Positions 62,001 to 63,865 of a stretch of DNA of 64,000 bases are shown piece by piece. Numbering within the stretch: the stretch's first letter is position 1; every line of letters begins with the position of its first letter. This stretch comes from Andrena cerasifolii (lineage: Eukaryota > Arthropoda > Insecta > Hymenoptera > Andrenidae). The stretch covers positions 2,969,001-3,033,000 of the forward strand of contig NC_135130.1 in assembly GCF_050908995.1 (NCBI RefSeq). Direction: 5' to 3'. A model generated the notes under the pieces. It saw only the letters and a program-made list of their open reading frames with translations, was not told the DNA's origin and made no database searches. The position numbers and the translations under genes are program-made.

Positions 62001-63865
62001 TTATTTACATGACTCTTACAATCACCGGCACACATATTTCTGCCAAGCGATTTTTTGAAATTCACATTGCTAGCAGCGATATAGAGATTCAAAGGTAGTG
62101 TCCCCCGTATGGCACTGTTGTCTGTAAAAACTTTAAACGCGGTTTTCTCAAAACGACATTTCTTAAGACGGGCGCAATGATTTCTCACAATCTACTGGAC
62201 GGATTCAGTAGCGGTTTCGCGGACGTGTTCAGCATATGGCTAGCTATGATCGCTGCCTCCAGCTTTGTTTTTGTTAAATAAGCAATGCTTTCAGGCCAAA
62301 ACAGTAAAAAATTTTCCGTAAAAATCAATGTTTTTTTTTAAAGTGCCATCACTTTGTTAATTTATTTGGGGGGGGGGGTGACTGAGGTACCGATCATAGT
62401 CACACTTATAAGGACGAAAGTAAGCTTTGGTTTTTTAATTTTGAATGACGGGAACAGCCGTTACGACTGCGCCGGACAATTTTTTTATGGTGGCATACGT
62501 CATCGTCTATAACTCTGTAAACTTTCAATAAATATGCTTACAAAAATTCTGAGTTTCACTTCGAACATATCTCAATATGCAGGCAAAAGGCCACACAGGA
62601 TAAACTTATAGTTTTCGTTAAATAAATTCCCGAATATTGCGTTGAAAACGAGCAGTTCACTTAAACTAAAGTACCTACCCTTAAGAAATCAATTGCACTT
62701 CAAATTTATCATCGACAAAATTGTGCCATTCAAAGATTTATATCATACTTATAACATGCTGTTTTTATGGTTTTTAAAAACCAATGAATAGTTGAAAAAT
62801 TTAAAAAAAAAAAGGTCGACAGTAACCGTACATTTTTCCCAGGTGCAGCCGTCAAAGTATTAATATTTCAAACGAGTAGACCTCGTTTGTGTAACTTGAG
62901 ATGCACTGTGGCTCGAAATTCTTTTACCCCTGCGTGAATTTGAAGTAACTTTTTTGAAGTTTATTAAAATAAAGAACGTCGCAGTTAGCCTTGAAAATTT
63001 CTTGCGCTACACGATTTTAACGAAAATCGGCAAGTGGTTAAATCACGTAAGGGTAATTTCGGCGATTTCTTACCCCCTCCCTCCCAAGTACAAGAATTCT
63101 TAAGATTTTATATTCCAACCCCCTTCTTCCTCACGTAATAATTTTTTACATGGAATTTTTTCAGTTATTAAAATTCTCTTAAAGGTTTATATAATTCTAA
63201 AAAACTATTTCATAAGGCCCTTCTAACTCCTCCCCTTGTAAAAAACCTTAAGAAATTCTCAGAACCCTCCAAAAGTCTCACGTAATTTAAGAACGACCCC
63301 TTTGTGCAAAACAAATTTATCACCCCCGTTTATTATAAACCACCTGGATCTTCAGCTCGCCCTGTATAATCCACAGCGAAACAAATTTCACTTTCACCCC
63401 CCCTTAAAGCTGCGCATTTTTTTATCTTCCAGGTACCTAGTTGCGGGTGGACTGGTGGATCGAGTGGCTCGCCACAGTCGCGCCCTGATCGAGACCGATT
63501 TCTTCATAGATCAGGATCACGAGTCGCCGCTTTTGATATCCTCCTACAACCTGATTTTCCGCATTTGCTGGCACCTGAGAAAGTCCACGGACCAGGAGAT
63601 CGGGAGCATCCACGAGAACGGCACCAACAACAATAACGTGGAGCAGACAAGCGTCGAGTCCCATCTTCTCTCGACTCTGTCCTCCACTGAGGCTGCAGGT
63701 GCGATTGGTGCGCTCTACGCCGCGGCTGCATTAACCGCGCAGAATCAGAAAGGATCCTCGCCTACCCCTAATCAGACTACGATGTCCCAGTCTACGAGGA
63801 CCTTGATCGTCCGAAGTCTCAGGCTACTTAAGTCGATCGCGGGGTTGAACCTCCAGAGACTACAG
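666..63865 (+). CDS. SCAPER: SCAPER orthologue, internal part (10 exons; 5' and 3' ends outside window)
   Basis: Joined exons: 666-2033, 2167-2912, 3198-3678, 5742-5924, 6452-6703, 7057-7497, 7613-7722, 8796-8919, 23074-23237, 63433-63865. All introns are GT-AG and phases match, giving 1434 codons without a stop. Residue order (window numbering): conserved N-terminal block 1-80; low-complexity K/N/S/T-rich linker 85-456; GWQTVRSR motif near 493; acidic stretch near 660-700; LSSPSRKR at 743-750; charged coiled coil about 750-990; C2H2 finger with C1004, C1007, H1020 and H1026; helical C-terminal domain from about 1050. Known for the family: vertebrate SCAPER is an ER-associated, cyclin A-binding protein, reported to act with TTC5 and CCR4-NOT in tubulin mRNA autoregulation; human mutations cause retinal and intellectual disease. 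Its function in this species is inferred from homology only. The linker looks longer than in the human protein. Confidence in identity is very high; exact start and end are not visible. Confidence 0.95.
2167..2912 (+). CDS. SCAPER: SCAPER exon b: GW-motif and acidic region
   Basis: The acceptor is ATTAG ending at 2166 and the donor is GTACGT at 2913. Entry is phase 0; exit leaves two bases (AA) that complete a Lys codon in the next exon. Near residues 492-500 it has DGWQTVRSRCRRGS, which corresponds to the GWETVQRGR...RSRS motif of the human protein. Towards the end come MAAQAERERIILEEERK and an acidic tract (ETDVDTETDETDGEMVLEIE), matching the acidic stretch that precedes the SPSRKR motif in vertebrates. 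The ATG at 2329 is internal to the exon. The 133-bp intron before this exon is typical of insects. Confidence 0.92.
3198..3678 (+). CDS. SCAPER: SCAPER exon c: LSSPSRKR motif and start of coiled coil
   Basis: The acceptor is TTTTACAG ending at 3197 and the donor is GTATGT at 3679; the exon begins with one base of a split Lys codon and ends in phase 0. It encodes MSWAECVDTLAQLRAF, then HQKLSSPSRKRS (an exact LSSPSRKR match to vertebrate SCAPER), then a Lys/Arg/Glu-rich helix with the conserved run EIAFINELEAQNKRHD. This is the most diagnostic stretch of the gene. The heptad-like charged composition supports a long coiled coil that continues in the next two exons. Confidence 0.95.
3879..4319. 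mobile_element. hAT-like MITE with TAGGGGTGTG ends
   Basis: The left end is TAGGGGTGTGGGGGTACCCG and the right end is the inverted ACCCG...CGCACACCCCTA. Several internal motifs such as CGGGATCCCG and CCCGAAATAACGGG also occur on both sides in inverted order. The length is 441 bp. The flanks GCTATATT and CCTATAAC share CTATA, compatible with a decayed 8-bp hAT target duplication. There is no coding capacity. It lies in SCAPER intron 3, abutting the next element. Confidence 0.65.
4440..4512. repeat. 17-bp tandem repeat in the left arm of the foldback element
   Basis: The unit TCTTGAGTCTTGATAAG is repeated four times with no or few mismatches and continues in degenerate form to about 4530. The related motif CTTGATAGGTCTTGAAAGT occurs in copy 1 at 270-300, so the array grew from a motif already in the arm. 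Confidence 0.7.
5326..5459. repeat. 27-bp tandem repeat in the right arm of the foldback element
   Basis: The unit is CAAGACTTCCAAGATGATCA followed by AGGCTTT; about 4.5 near-identical copies. Because 27 is a multiple of 3, both strands stay open and produce spurious repetitive reading frames. It is not part of SCAPER, since exon d starts later at 5742. Confidence 0.75.
5742..5924 (+). CDS. SCAPER: SCAPER exon d: coiled coil
   Basis: The acceptor is CATCTAG ending at 5741 and the donor is GTAATT at 5925; 183 nt, phase 0 at both ends. The sequence (EERQRRQEEKAAKE, then RRRALEAERQLRIQKMK) is almost entirely E, R, K, Q and A and aligns with the RALEAERQ part of the vertebrate coiled coil. The exon lies just downstream of a nested cluster of transposons (3879-5619). 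It has no start codon near its beginning and can only be read as an internal exon. Confidence 0.93.
5953..6389. mobile_element. MITE with CAGRTAGCACAC termini
   Basis: The left end CAGATAGCACACAGACGTCT is matched in inverted order by the right end AGACGTCGTGTGCTACCTG. Further GACGTC/GTCTTTAAGAC motifs occur along both arms. It is about 437 bp long and fills most of SCAPER intron 4. No target duplication is obvious and I cannot assign the superfamily. It includes a tRNA-like stretch at 6085-6148. Confidence 0.55.
6085..6148 (-). other. tRNA-like 3' half within MITE (not a functional tRNA)
   Basis: Read on the - strand it contains CGGTTCGATCTC, which resembles the T-loop/B-box consensus GGTTCGANTCC. 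Just before it is a possible anticodon-arm-like stretch (GCGGTTGCTTCGTAAGCG). I cannot find a matching D-arm or a closed acceptor stem, so this may be a tRNA-derived fragment or chance. Confidence 0.25.
6452..6703 (+). CDS. SCAPER: SCAPER exon e: end of coiled coil and first half of C2H2 finger
   Basis: The acceptor is AACCGTAG ending at 6451 and the donor is GTGAGT at 6704; 252 nt, phase 0 at both ends. It encodes REKARDREERLSALHAAQ, then a helix ending in PTLKSYPAQ and the first half of the zinc finger (KQCSLCGTV, with Cys at residues 1004 and 1007). The AREDREERL-type motif and the CSLC knuckle match the family. The ligand histidines are in the next exon, so the finger is split by a 353-bp intron. 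Confidence 0.94.
7057..7497 (+). CDS. SCAPER: SCAPER exon f: second half of zinc finger and basic helical region
   Basis: The acceptor is TTTTTGCAG ending at 7056 and the donor is GTGAGA at 7498; 441 nt, phase 0. It opens with IPNEVYLLSHLKGKTH, giving His ligands at residues 1020 and 1026; the full spacing is C-x2-C-x12-H-x5-H. It then encodes GREPSRDELQRFNI and a Lys/Arg-rich helix (KRRCRKMKQRM), and ends in ALERCLGEMTRAFTKS, which corresponds to the ALDRTLGEITR segment of vertebrate SCAPER. The open frame runs on past the donor into the 115-bp intron; that part is not coding. Confidence 0.95.
7613..7722 (+). CDS. SCAPER: SCAPER exon g: helical domain
   Basis: The acceptor is TATGTTTCAG ending at 7612 and the donor is GTAAGT at 7723; 110 nt, phase 0 in and two bases out. 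It encodes CPLDQNAFRNLSGFDVLTS, then LLNLGLQVQNVSHNLPN. This aligns with the human segment DQIAFQAAGGLTALEHIL, up to the region before LRIPPKSL. It was found by reading frame continuity because it is shorter than any open-frame cut-off. Confidence 0.9.
7723..8037. other. SCAPER intron 7, 5' part, AT-rich, nothing recognised
   Basis: Unique AT-rich intron sequence between exon g and the MITE at 8038. The sequence from 8469 to 8795 is similar and contains only the acceptor of exon h. Confidence 0.5.
8038..8466. mobile_element. TA-flanked MITE with GGGCGGAGCG ends, copy 1
   Basis: The terminal inverted repeats are about 120 bp (GGGCGGAGCGATAA... and ...TTTTCCGCTCCGCCC), flanked on both sides by TA, as expected for Tc1/mariner-type targets. 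The arms include the matching motifs GATAGTTGTCTTTTGATTA and TAATCAAATGACAACTATC. The core is an 8-bp microsatellite (8178-8330). A larger relative is at 60406-61242. Confidence 0.75.
8178..8330. repeat. 8-bp microsatellite (ATAATCAT / ATCATCAC)
   Basis: About 19 copies of an 8-bp unit. Outer copies read ATAATCAT and the middle block of about eight copies reads ATCATCAC, so one variant spread inside the array. It forms the centre of the MITE at 8038-8466. Confidence 0.85.
8796..8919 (+). CDS. SCAPER: SCAPER exon h: helical domain
   Basis: The acceptor is TATGTTTCAG ending at 8795 and the donor is GTACGT at 8920; 124 nt. It starts with one base completing a Lys codon and ends in phase 0. It encodes TILSICRVYKLSVCGNDT, then NVEAVLSSNKILVILDLLLQ. 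The FSNKI..LMDLL block of vertebrate SCAPER is recognisable as SSNKILVILDLLLQ. It is the last exon of the compact 5' cluster; a 14-kb intron follows. Confidence 0.92.
10452..10635. mobile_element. piggyBac-like MITE (TTAA, CCCTTTCGCTG ends)
   Basis: The left end is TTAA followed by CCCTTTCGCTGGG; the right end is CAGCGAAAGGG followed by TGAA, one change from TTAA. TTAA targets and CCC/CCY ends are characteristic of piggyBac. At 184 bp and AT-rich inside, it has no coding capacity. Confidence 0.6.
11144..11307 (+). pseudogene. Unassigned coding-like block behind a good splice acceptor
   Basis: After AAATTTTCAG (ending 11143) an open frame encodes QVCAGRIQNLENLLIF, then HPQFIPLTREELELSDFDF, then NLHLENDICKIARVDTRKV and a TAA stop. 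The composition is protein-like (few low-complexity runs, balanced charges), unlike most frames in this intron. I do not recognise a family, and it does not match SCAPER. It could be a terminal exon of a nested transcript, a decayed gene fragment or chance. Confidence 0.25.
13436..13970. promoter_or_regulatory. CpG-rich island in intron 8 with a CRE palindrome
   Basis: The GC and CpG content is much higher than in the flanking AT-rich intron. It contains ACGGCCGGACGGCCGG, alternating CA/TG-rich sequence, and TGACGTCA at 13659-13666, which is the full CRE/ATF palindrome. A pyrimidine-rich tract (13100-13400) precedes it. The overlapping open frames on both strands look like by-products of high GC. 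A role as enhancer or internal promoter is inference. Confidence 0.35.
14171..14202. repeat. Perfect 13-bp hairpin
   Basis: AACCGAAATCTCG and CGAGATTTCGGTT are separated by five bases. The flanks repeat AACCGATAT-type motifs also found in the 43-bp minisatellite downstream, so it is part of the same repeat-rich district. It is not a terminator in this eukaryotic setting. Confidence 0.6.
14239..14779. mobile_element. MITE with TGAGCYG...GAAAGTGGCGTAAGTCC ends, copy 1
   Basis: The left end TGAGCTGATTATTTTGAAAG is inverted at the right end CTTTCAAAATAAACGGCTCA. The arms continue with GTGGCGTAAGTCCATTT and its complement. A second partial right end (GGGACTTACGCCACTTTC) lies inside at 14578-14605, so the element carries an internal duplication or an older copy. 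A relative is at 54412-54653. Confidence 0.65.
14821..16415. mobile_element. pogo/Tigger-like element remnant
   Basis: The left terminus is CAGTCGAGCCTCGGTAACTC and the right terminus, read inverted, is CAGTCGAACCTCAATAACTC. CAGT ends and a TA after the right end fit the pogo/Tigger group; the left flank is TC, not TA. Internal AACTCGAATC/ATTCGAGTTGTAGA motifs recur near both ends. I see no transposase frame. A second MITE is inserted at 15673-16346. Confidence 0.5.
15673..16346. mobile_element. MITE with CACAGTGGTCGAAAAT ends, nested in the pogo-like element
   Basis: The terminal inverted repeats are 36 bp, starting CACAGTGGTCGAAAAT and continuing into the AGAAAACCTGGCC motif; left and right differ at one position. 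The interior includes CGCCATATTGGGCCCGCCA and GTAATCAGCGACGAAAACC, which are also building blocks of the tandem array at 25709-26255. Confidence 0.7.
16404..17134. repeat. 43-bp minisatellite, 17 copies, with four-unit higher-order repeats
   Basis: The unit begins GAGGTTCGACTGTATAACCG and ends AACCGATATAAGTTATT. All 17 copies keep the 43-bp length. Units 9-12 (16748-16919) are identical to units 13-16 (16920-17091), each block using the same ordered variants (TAATCG/AAATT, TAATCG, AACCATT/TATGAG, CCGTCATGG). Unit 17 starts a third block. The first half of the unit is the terminal inverted repeat of the adjoining pogo-like element; the rest is its flank. Confidence 0.92.
20302..20627. mobile_element. 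TTAA-type MITE with GGGGTCGTTCTTAA ends, copy 1
   Basis: The left end is TTTA followed by GGGGTCGTTCTTAAAATACG; the right end is CGTAATTTAAGGATGACCCC followed by TTAA. The arms carry pyrimidine-rich CTCCCTCCC tracts on both sides. A left-truncated relative lies at 63043-63300 with the same interior (TCAGTTATTAAAAT, AAAGGTTTAT). Confidence 0.65.
21147..21583. mobile_element. Long-TIR element, family TTACAAGGGAAGAT, copy 1
   Basis: The left end TTACAAGGGAAGATCCC is matched by the right GGGATGTTTTCTTGTTAG. Inside, AATTCACTCTAAGGGGGTGA and TTTCACCCCCTTAGAATGAA, and then GTTACTTCTTTTAATT with flanking arms, make the element a long palindrome. Copy 2 at 46261-47321 shares ends and interior. Confidence 0.65.
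21635..22853. mobile_element. piggyBac-like non-autonomous element carrying an internal tandem array
   Basis: It starts after TTAA at 21631-21634 with CCTTCCGGTACTTGCGCG and ends with CGCGAGTGCCGAAAGG followed by ATAA, one change from TTAA. Subterminal GTGCACGGAGTGCACGG and CCGTGCACACAGTGCACG also mirror each other. The middle is a tandem array (21865-22760). No transposase is visible; the antisense frames in the array are repeat artefacts. Confidence 0.55.
21865..22760. repeat. Tandem array of about 125-bp units with a 254-bp dimeric repeat
   Basis: There are about seven units, each holding a GGTGTTCGTCTCCG-like start, a TTTTGGATATGTTTTAGA middle and a TTTAGGGGGTGAAACCACCC end. Two alternating unit types form a dimer: 22253-22506 and 22507-22760 are the same for most of their length, diverging only near the end. 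The unit ends with a small palindrome, GGGGTGAAACCACCC. Confidence 0.85.
23074..23237 (+). CDS. SCAPER: SCAPER exon i: isolated exon between two giant introns
   Basis: The acceptor is TTGCTTGTAG ending at 23073 and the donor is GTGAGT at 23238; 164 nt, phase 0 in and two bases out. It encodes TLAKLDDQVQVQEASC, then GIVANSLMQLLCSLIPEEP, then SALQTRVQDIAG. RVQDIAG joins directly onto YLVAGGLVDRV in the next exon, reproducing RVQDLISYVVNMGLIDKL of the human protein, so no exon is missing between them. The exon overlaps longer antisense open frames with no family resemblance. The segment is shorter than its human counterpart, so a small additional exon in the preceding 14-kb intron cannot be excluded. 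Confidence 0.92.
25709..26255. repeat. Tandem array of about 120-bp units
   Basis: Starts of TCAGATTYGTAATCAGCGAC occur near 25709, 25832, 25956, 26076 and 26192, spaced 116-124 bp. Each unit continues with AACTCTAGAATACCAAGTTT, TTTTTTGGTACACTCGTCCG and CGCCATATTRGATCCGCCA. Roughly 4.5 units are present with a few per cent difference. Parts of the unit occur once in the MITE at 15673-16346, which suggests a common origin. Confidence 0.85.
26471..26667. mobile_element. TTAA-type MITE with GCCGGG...CCACTTGAAAGC ends
   Basis: The left is TTAA then GCCGGGGATCCACTTGAAAG; the right is CTTTCAAGTGGAGTCCCGGC then TTTA. The arms extend through AGCTAAGCTATGC and GCATAGCTTAGCTTAGCT. It is 197 bp with no coding capacity; the right target copy has one change from TTAA. 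Confidence 0.65.
28109..29060. mobile_element. Foldback element with coding-like arms, copy 1
   Basis: Two arms of about 450 bp are inverted copies around a GC-rich centre (28532-28635), whose core is GCCGACAGTGGTAGTCA and its complement. The left end is CACTGCCCAACAAAATTGAA. Motifs AGAAGTGGTAAG, GCGATGCAGCAGA and GGTCTAGGAGAAAAT occur in both arms. The - strand of the right arm keeps a 100-codon frame (TFADIFEF, then KTMGLGENLT and PRDAAD). The other copy at 37730-38655 is in opposite orientation. Confidence 0.7.
28646..28948 (-). pseudogene. Coding-like fragment in the foldback arm
   Basis: The 100-residue frame includes HYEHLNMFKQRLKEKY, then NAPTFADIFEFISKT, then GLGENLTAPRDAADNFPSES. 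The same peptide can be followed in the other three arms (one at 28330-28490 and two in copy 2) with substitutions and at least one frameshift, e.g. near 37925. I cannot name the family. It may be a piece of the element's own lost protein or a captured host exon. Confidence 0.35.
30585..31319. mobile_element. TTAA-flanked GGGG element, member 1 (GGGGAGGTTCTGGTCT)
   Basis: TTAA lies on both sides (30581-30584 and 31320-31323). Ends are GGGGAGGTTCTGGTCT and AGACCAGAACCTCCCC. An inner inverted repeat pairs about 30798-30905 with 31005-31113, including a G9-10 run next to CTAGGGG matched by C9 next to CCCCTAG. No protein is encoded. Confidence 0.75.
32844..33884. mobile_element. TTAA-flanked GGGG element, member 2, with duplicated right part
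   Basis: TTAA flanks are at 32840-32843 and 33885-33888, with ends GGGGGGAGCCTGGTGTA and TACACCAGGCTCCCCCC. The right 336 bp is present twice in tandem (about 33213-33548 and 33549-33884), each ending with its own CTACACYAGRCTCCCCCC and TTAA. The duplicates share the frame MKKMFTNIRAQGQVDWLNIF, which I take to be repeat-derived and not a gene. Confidence 0.75.
35007..35227. mobile_element. hAT MITE with perfect 8-bp target duplication
   Basis: TACGTAAT occurs directly before (34999-35006) and after (35228-35235) the element. Its ends are CAAGGGTGCCCGCAG and CTCCGGACGCCCATG, imperfect inverted repeats. Inner motifs GGGGTTGGTTTACCCC and GGGGGGCAACTGCCCC add secondary structure. It is 221 bp and non-coding. 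Confidence 0.8.
36940..37100. repeat. Degenerate dimer of about 80 bp
   Basis: Two adjacent AT-rich segments share the order ACTTTCAAAGGTTAAAA / ATTTTCAAGGGTTAAAA, then TTTCTAAAAA, then TTCCAAATTACAT / TTTCAAATTACAT. A decayed tandem duplication is likely; nothing else is visible. Confidence 0.45.
37730..38655. mobile_element. Foldback element with coding-like arms, copy 2 (inverted relative to copy 1)
   Basis: It is the reverse complement of the 28109-29060 copy over its whole length, including the asymmetric GC-rich centre (CACTGCCGCTCCGCG against CGCGGAGCGGCAGTG). The right end is TTCAATTTTGTTGGACAGTG. The left end appears truncated at GAGAAATTCGATTTTG. The coding-like frame is broken by a one-base change near 37925. 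Confidence 0.7.
40095..40440 (-). promoter_or_regulatory. Possible minus-strand promoter and first exon (ATG-GT)
   Basis: On the - strand, a long pyrimidine-rich/GA-repeat tract (40137-40430, e.g. AGAGAGAAAGAGAGAGAG on +) is followed by ATGGCAG and a consensus donor GTGAGC (complement of 40100-40113). GAGA tracts and short first coding exons are common at insect promoters. No downstream minus-strand coding exon was found, so a nested gene or antisense transcript is inference only. Confidence 0.25.
40804..41266. mobile_element. TTAA-flanked GGGG element, member 3
   Basis: TTAA lies at 40800-40803 and 41267-41270. Ends GGGGTTATGCCTACCTGCAG and CTGCAAGGTCTGAAAA-type complement give about 30-bp terminal inverted repeats with two or three mismatches. 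The interior is short, AT-rich at the right, and non-coding. Confidence 0.75.
43589..44020. mobile_element. CpG-rich foldback element with ACAGTAATCGCCCG ends
   Basis: Ends ACAGTAATCGCCCGTTATGA and TCATAACGGGCGATTACTGT are perfect inverted repeats. The arms stay similar nearly to the centre near 43805, with AAAGCATGATACTTT and GTCGACACGAAGTTGCC on both sides. Because the arms are copies, the same arginine-rich frames appear on both strands; they are artefacts. TA follows the right end. Confidence 0.8.
44409..44647 (-). mobile_element. hAT MITE (AGGAGTGTCGAAC), copy A, perfect 8-bp target duplication
   Basis: GTCTAATT flanks it on both sides (44401-44408 and 44648-44655). Ends are GAGGAGTGTCGAAC and GTTCGACACTCCTA-type sequence. 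It is 239 bp and the reverse complement of copy B at 45085-45325. Length, TIRs and the 8-bp duplication are typical of non-autonomous hAT elements. Confidence 0.88.
45085..45325 (+). mobile_element. hAT MITE (CAGGGGTGTCGAAC), copy B
   Basis: It starts CAGGGGTGTCGAACTAGCGG and ends GGTTCGACACTCCTG. Flanks CACTAGCG and CACTAGTG agree at 7 of 8 positions. It shares the interior of copy A in inverted orientation (CTTCACTCTGATGAATTTCT, TGCCGGGTCTCGTGCAACGC). The subterminal palindrome GCGGCTCGCGAGCCGC is conserved. Confidence 0.88.
46261..47321. mobile_element. Long-TIR element, family TTACAAGGGAAGAT, copy 2, with inner insertion
   Basis: Ends TTACAAGGGAAGATCCCCAA and CGATCTTCCCTTGTTAG, with AACTTTGGGGATAT mirrored by ATATCCCCAAAGTTTTATCA. 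The right part carries AATTTTCAGGGGTCATTTCC and CCCCCTTAGAGTGAATTT as in copy 1. Its extra length is partly due to a nested Tc1-like MITE at 46334-46716. Confidence 0.65.
46334..46716. mobile_element. Tc1-like MITE nested in the preceding element
   Basis: The left TACAGTAGCGGACAAAAAAG continues into TTACCAC. On the right, GTGGTAACTTTTTTGTC (46647-46663) and TGCTACTGTA (46707-46716) give the complement, interrupted by about 40 bp. CAGT...GGACAAAA starts are common in Tc1/mariner relatives, and the TA target is consistent. Confidence 0.5.
51403..52677. repeat. 388-bp tandem array of a MITE rich in GGAGC/GCTCC motifs
   Basis: ATTGGAGCAGTGGAGCAGCA recurs at 51791 and 52179 and, with a one-base change, at 52567: exactly 388 bp apart each time. 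Each unit holds TGCTCCGCTCCGTAATCAA, a poly-T/AAATAAAAATTCTTTT stretch and GGGCAAAGAAAGTGCTATGC. Copies are nearly identical. The outer ends (CAGGGGATTGGAGCAG and CCGCTCTGGTTAAC) look like the original element's termini. Confidence 0.85.
53630..53720. promoter_or_regulatory. Short CpG-rich block
   Basis: It contains GCGCGCGCGCACGCGCG and GGGTCCTGCCCCGCAC in otherwise AT-rich intron. It may be a Z-DNA-prone or regulatory stretch; no gene accompanies it. Confidence 0.25.
54412..54653. mobile_element. MITE, family GAAAGTGGCNTAAGTCC, copy 2
   Basis: The right end CCACTTTCAAAATAAACGGC then TCA is the same as that of the 14239-14779 element. The left end (TTTTGGAAGTGGCCTAACTCC) is more decayed. 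The interior shares CGCAAACCCTTAAATATCTC with the complement of copy 1. Confidence 0.6.
55300..55667. mobile_element. MITE with GCAGAAAGCTACCAACCCTC ends
   Basis: GCAGAAAGCTACCAACCCTC near 55320 is mirrored by GAGGGTTGGTAGCTTTCTGC near 55640. The interval is AT-rich and has no coding capacity. The extent beyond the matched ends is uncertain. Confidence 0.55.
56437..56488. repeat. Short hairpin, 20-bp stem
   Basis: GTGAGGATGATATTAAAATT pairs with AATTTTAATACCATCCTCAC with one mismatch and a loop of about 12 bases. The stem is too short to support a microRNA precursor without additional pairing. Confidence 0.5.
56617..56812. mobile_element. Short MITE with CTGCGTTCCA ends
   Basis: ACTGCGTTCCACGTTAGAGC on the left is mirrored by GCTCTTATATGGAACGCAGT on the right. 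The core has repeated GACCAATCGCG and GGTCGCAAATCGG motifs. TA occurs at the right flank. About 195 bp. Confidence 0.6.
57678..58397. mobile_element. TTAA-flanked GGGG element, member 4: near-perfect 299-bp inverted repeat
   Basis: TTAA lies at 57674-57677 and 58398-58401. The arms 57678-57976 and 58099-58397 differ at only about four positions (about 99% identity), all G/A or C/T. The spacer is 122 bp. Ends are GGGGGTATACCCGTTTGAAC and its complement. Transcribed as part of SCAPER pre-mRNA it would form a very long RNA duplex. Confidence 0.9.
59180..60240. promoter_or_regulatory. CpG-rich island upstream of exon j
   Basis: About 1 kb of high-GC, CpG-dense DNA with GCGGCAGCG, GGCGGCGGGCGAG, CGCGCGCGGGACACCG and GGCGCGCGCCAATC. 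Near 60036 ATGCAAC is followed by a donor-like GTAAGT. An internal promoter or alternative first exon for the 3' part of SCAPER is possible, but joining this ATG to exon j would be out of frame. The open frames are GC artefacts. Confidence 0.35.
60406..61242. mobile_element. TA-type MITE with GGGCGGAGCG ends, copy 2, internally expanded
   Basis: Ends GGGCGGAGCGATACT and TTTTCCGCTCCGCCC match the 8038-8466 element; TA follows the right end. The left arm is partly duplicated (second start near 60566, ACTATATAGGCGAATATT). The centre holds a tandem array of about 75-bp units (60715-61140). Confidence 0.75.
60715..61140. repeat. About 75-bp tandem array inside the MITE
   Basis: Six copies of a unit with AGCTGACCATATAATCATTT, TTAGGAGAAAAAGGAACCTG and CAGACATGAATATTTTTTC. 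Spacings are about 66-80 bp and differ mainly in T-tract length. The complement of the unit stands once in each duplicated left arm. Confidence 0.8.
61262..61350. mobile_element. Retroposon-like 3' tail fragment
   Basis: TTGAAATCCGTTCAGCCGTT, then AGAAGGACAAACAAACGGAC and TTTTATATGTTAGTAGGGAT resemble the 3' tails shared by RTE-type LINEs and the SINEs they mobilise. Only the tail is visible, without a body or target duplication. Confidence 0.4.
61923..61988. repeat. 66-nt hairpin with 24-bp imperfect stem
   Basis: AATTGAAGTCATCACTTATT continues to TTGT and pairs with ACAAAATAAGTGATTCATTC then AATT, with about three mismatches and an 18-nt loop. Size and stem length resemble a microRNA precursor, but it may be a decayed MITE. 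Confidence 0.35.
63043..63300. mobile_element. TTAA-type MITE, family GGGGTCGTTCTTAA, copy 2 (left-truncated)
   Basis: It begins inside the left arm at CACGTAAGGGTAATTTCGG and runs to CGTAATTTAAGAACGACCCC, followed by TTTG in place of TTAA. The interior is collinear with 20302-20627. It ends 132 bp before exon j. Confidence 0.6.
63433..63865 (+). CDS. SCAPER: SCAPER exon j: C-terminal helical domain
   Basis: The acceptor is TTATCTTCCAG ending at 63432 and the donor is GTGAGT at 63866; the exon takes one base to finish a Gly codon and ends in phase 0. It encodes YLVAGGLVDRVARHSRALI, then SPLLISSYNLIFRICWHLRK, a Gln/Asn/Ser-rich loop, SAAGAIGALYAAAALTAQ-type sequence and TLIVRSLRLLKSIAGLNLQR. 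The last run matches QVAIQSLRFFNSFAALHL of vertebrate SCAPER. About 200-250 residues of the family's C-terminus should follow beyond the window. GC content is much higher than in the surrounding intron. Confidence 0.94.

Larger units (their letters stand above)
23238..63432 (+). other. SCAPER: SCAPER intron 9 (40.2 kb)
   Basis: It is bounded by GTGAGT and TTATCTTCCAG. Almost all repeats described below lie here. Unique AT-rich stretches where I see no gene or defined repeat: 23240-25700, 26670-28100, 29065-30580, 31325-32840, 33890-34998, 35236-37250, 38660-40050, 41271-43585, 45345-46255, 47325-51400, 52680-53620, 54120-54410, 54655-55300, 55670-56430, 56815-57670, 58402-59160 and 61350-63040. 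Open frames there are short and have no family resemblance. Confidence 0.85.

Noticed and set aside
63302..63432. Upstream extension of the open frame of exon j with an ATG at 63302
   Set aside because: It precedes a strong acceptor (TTATCTTCCAG); SCAPER homology begins exactly after that acceptor, and the upstream part overlaps intron next to a MITE.
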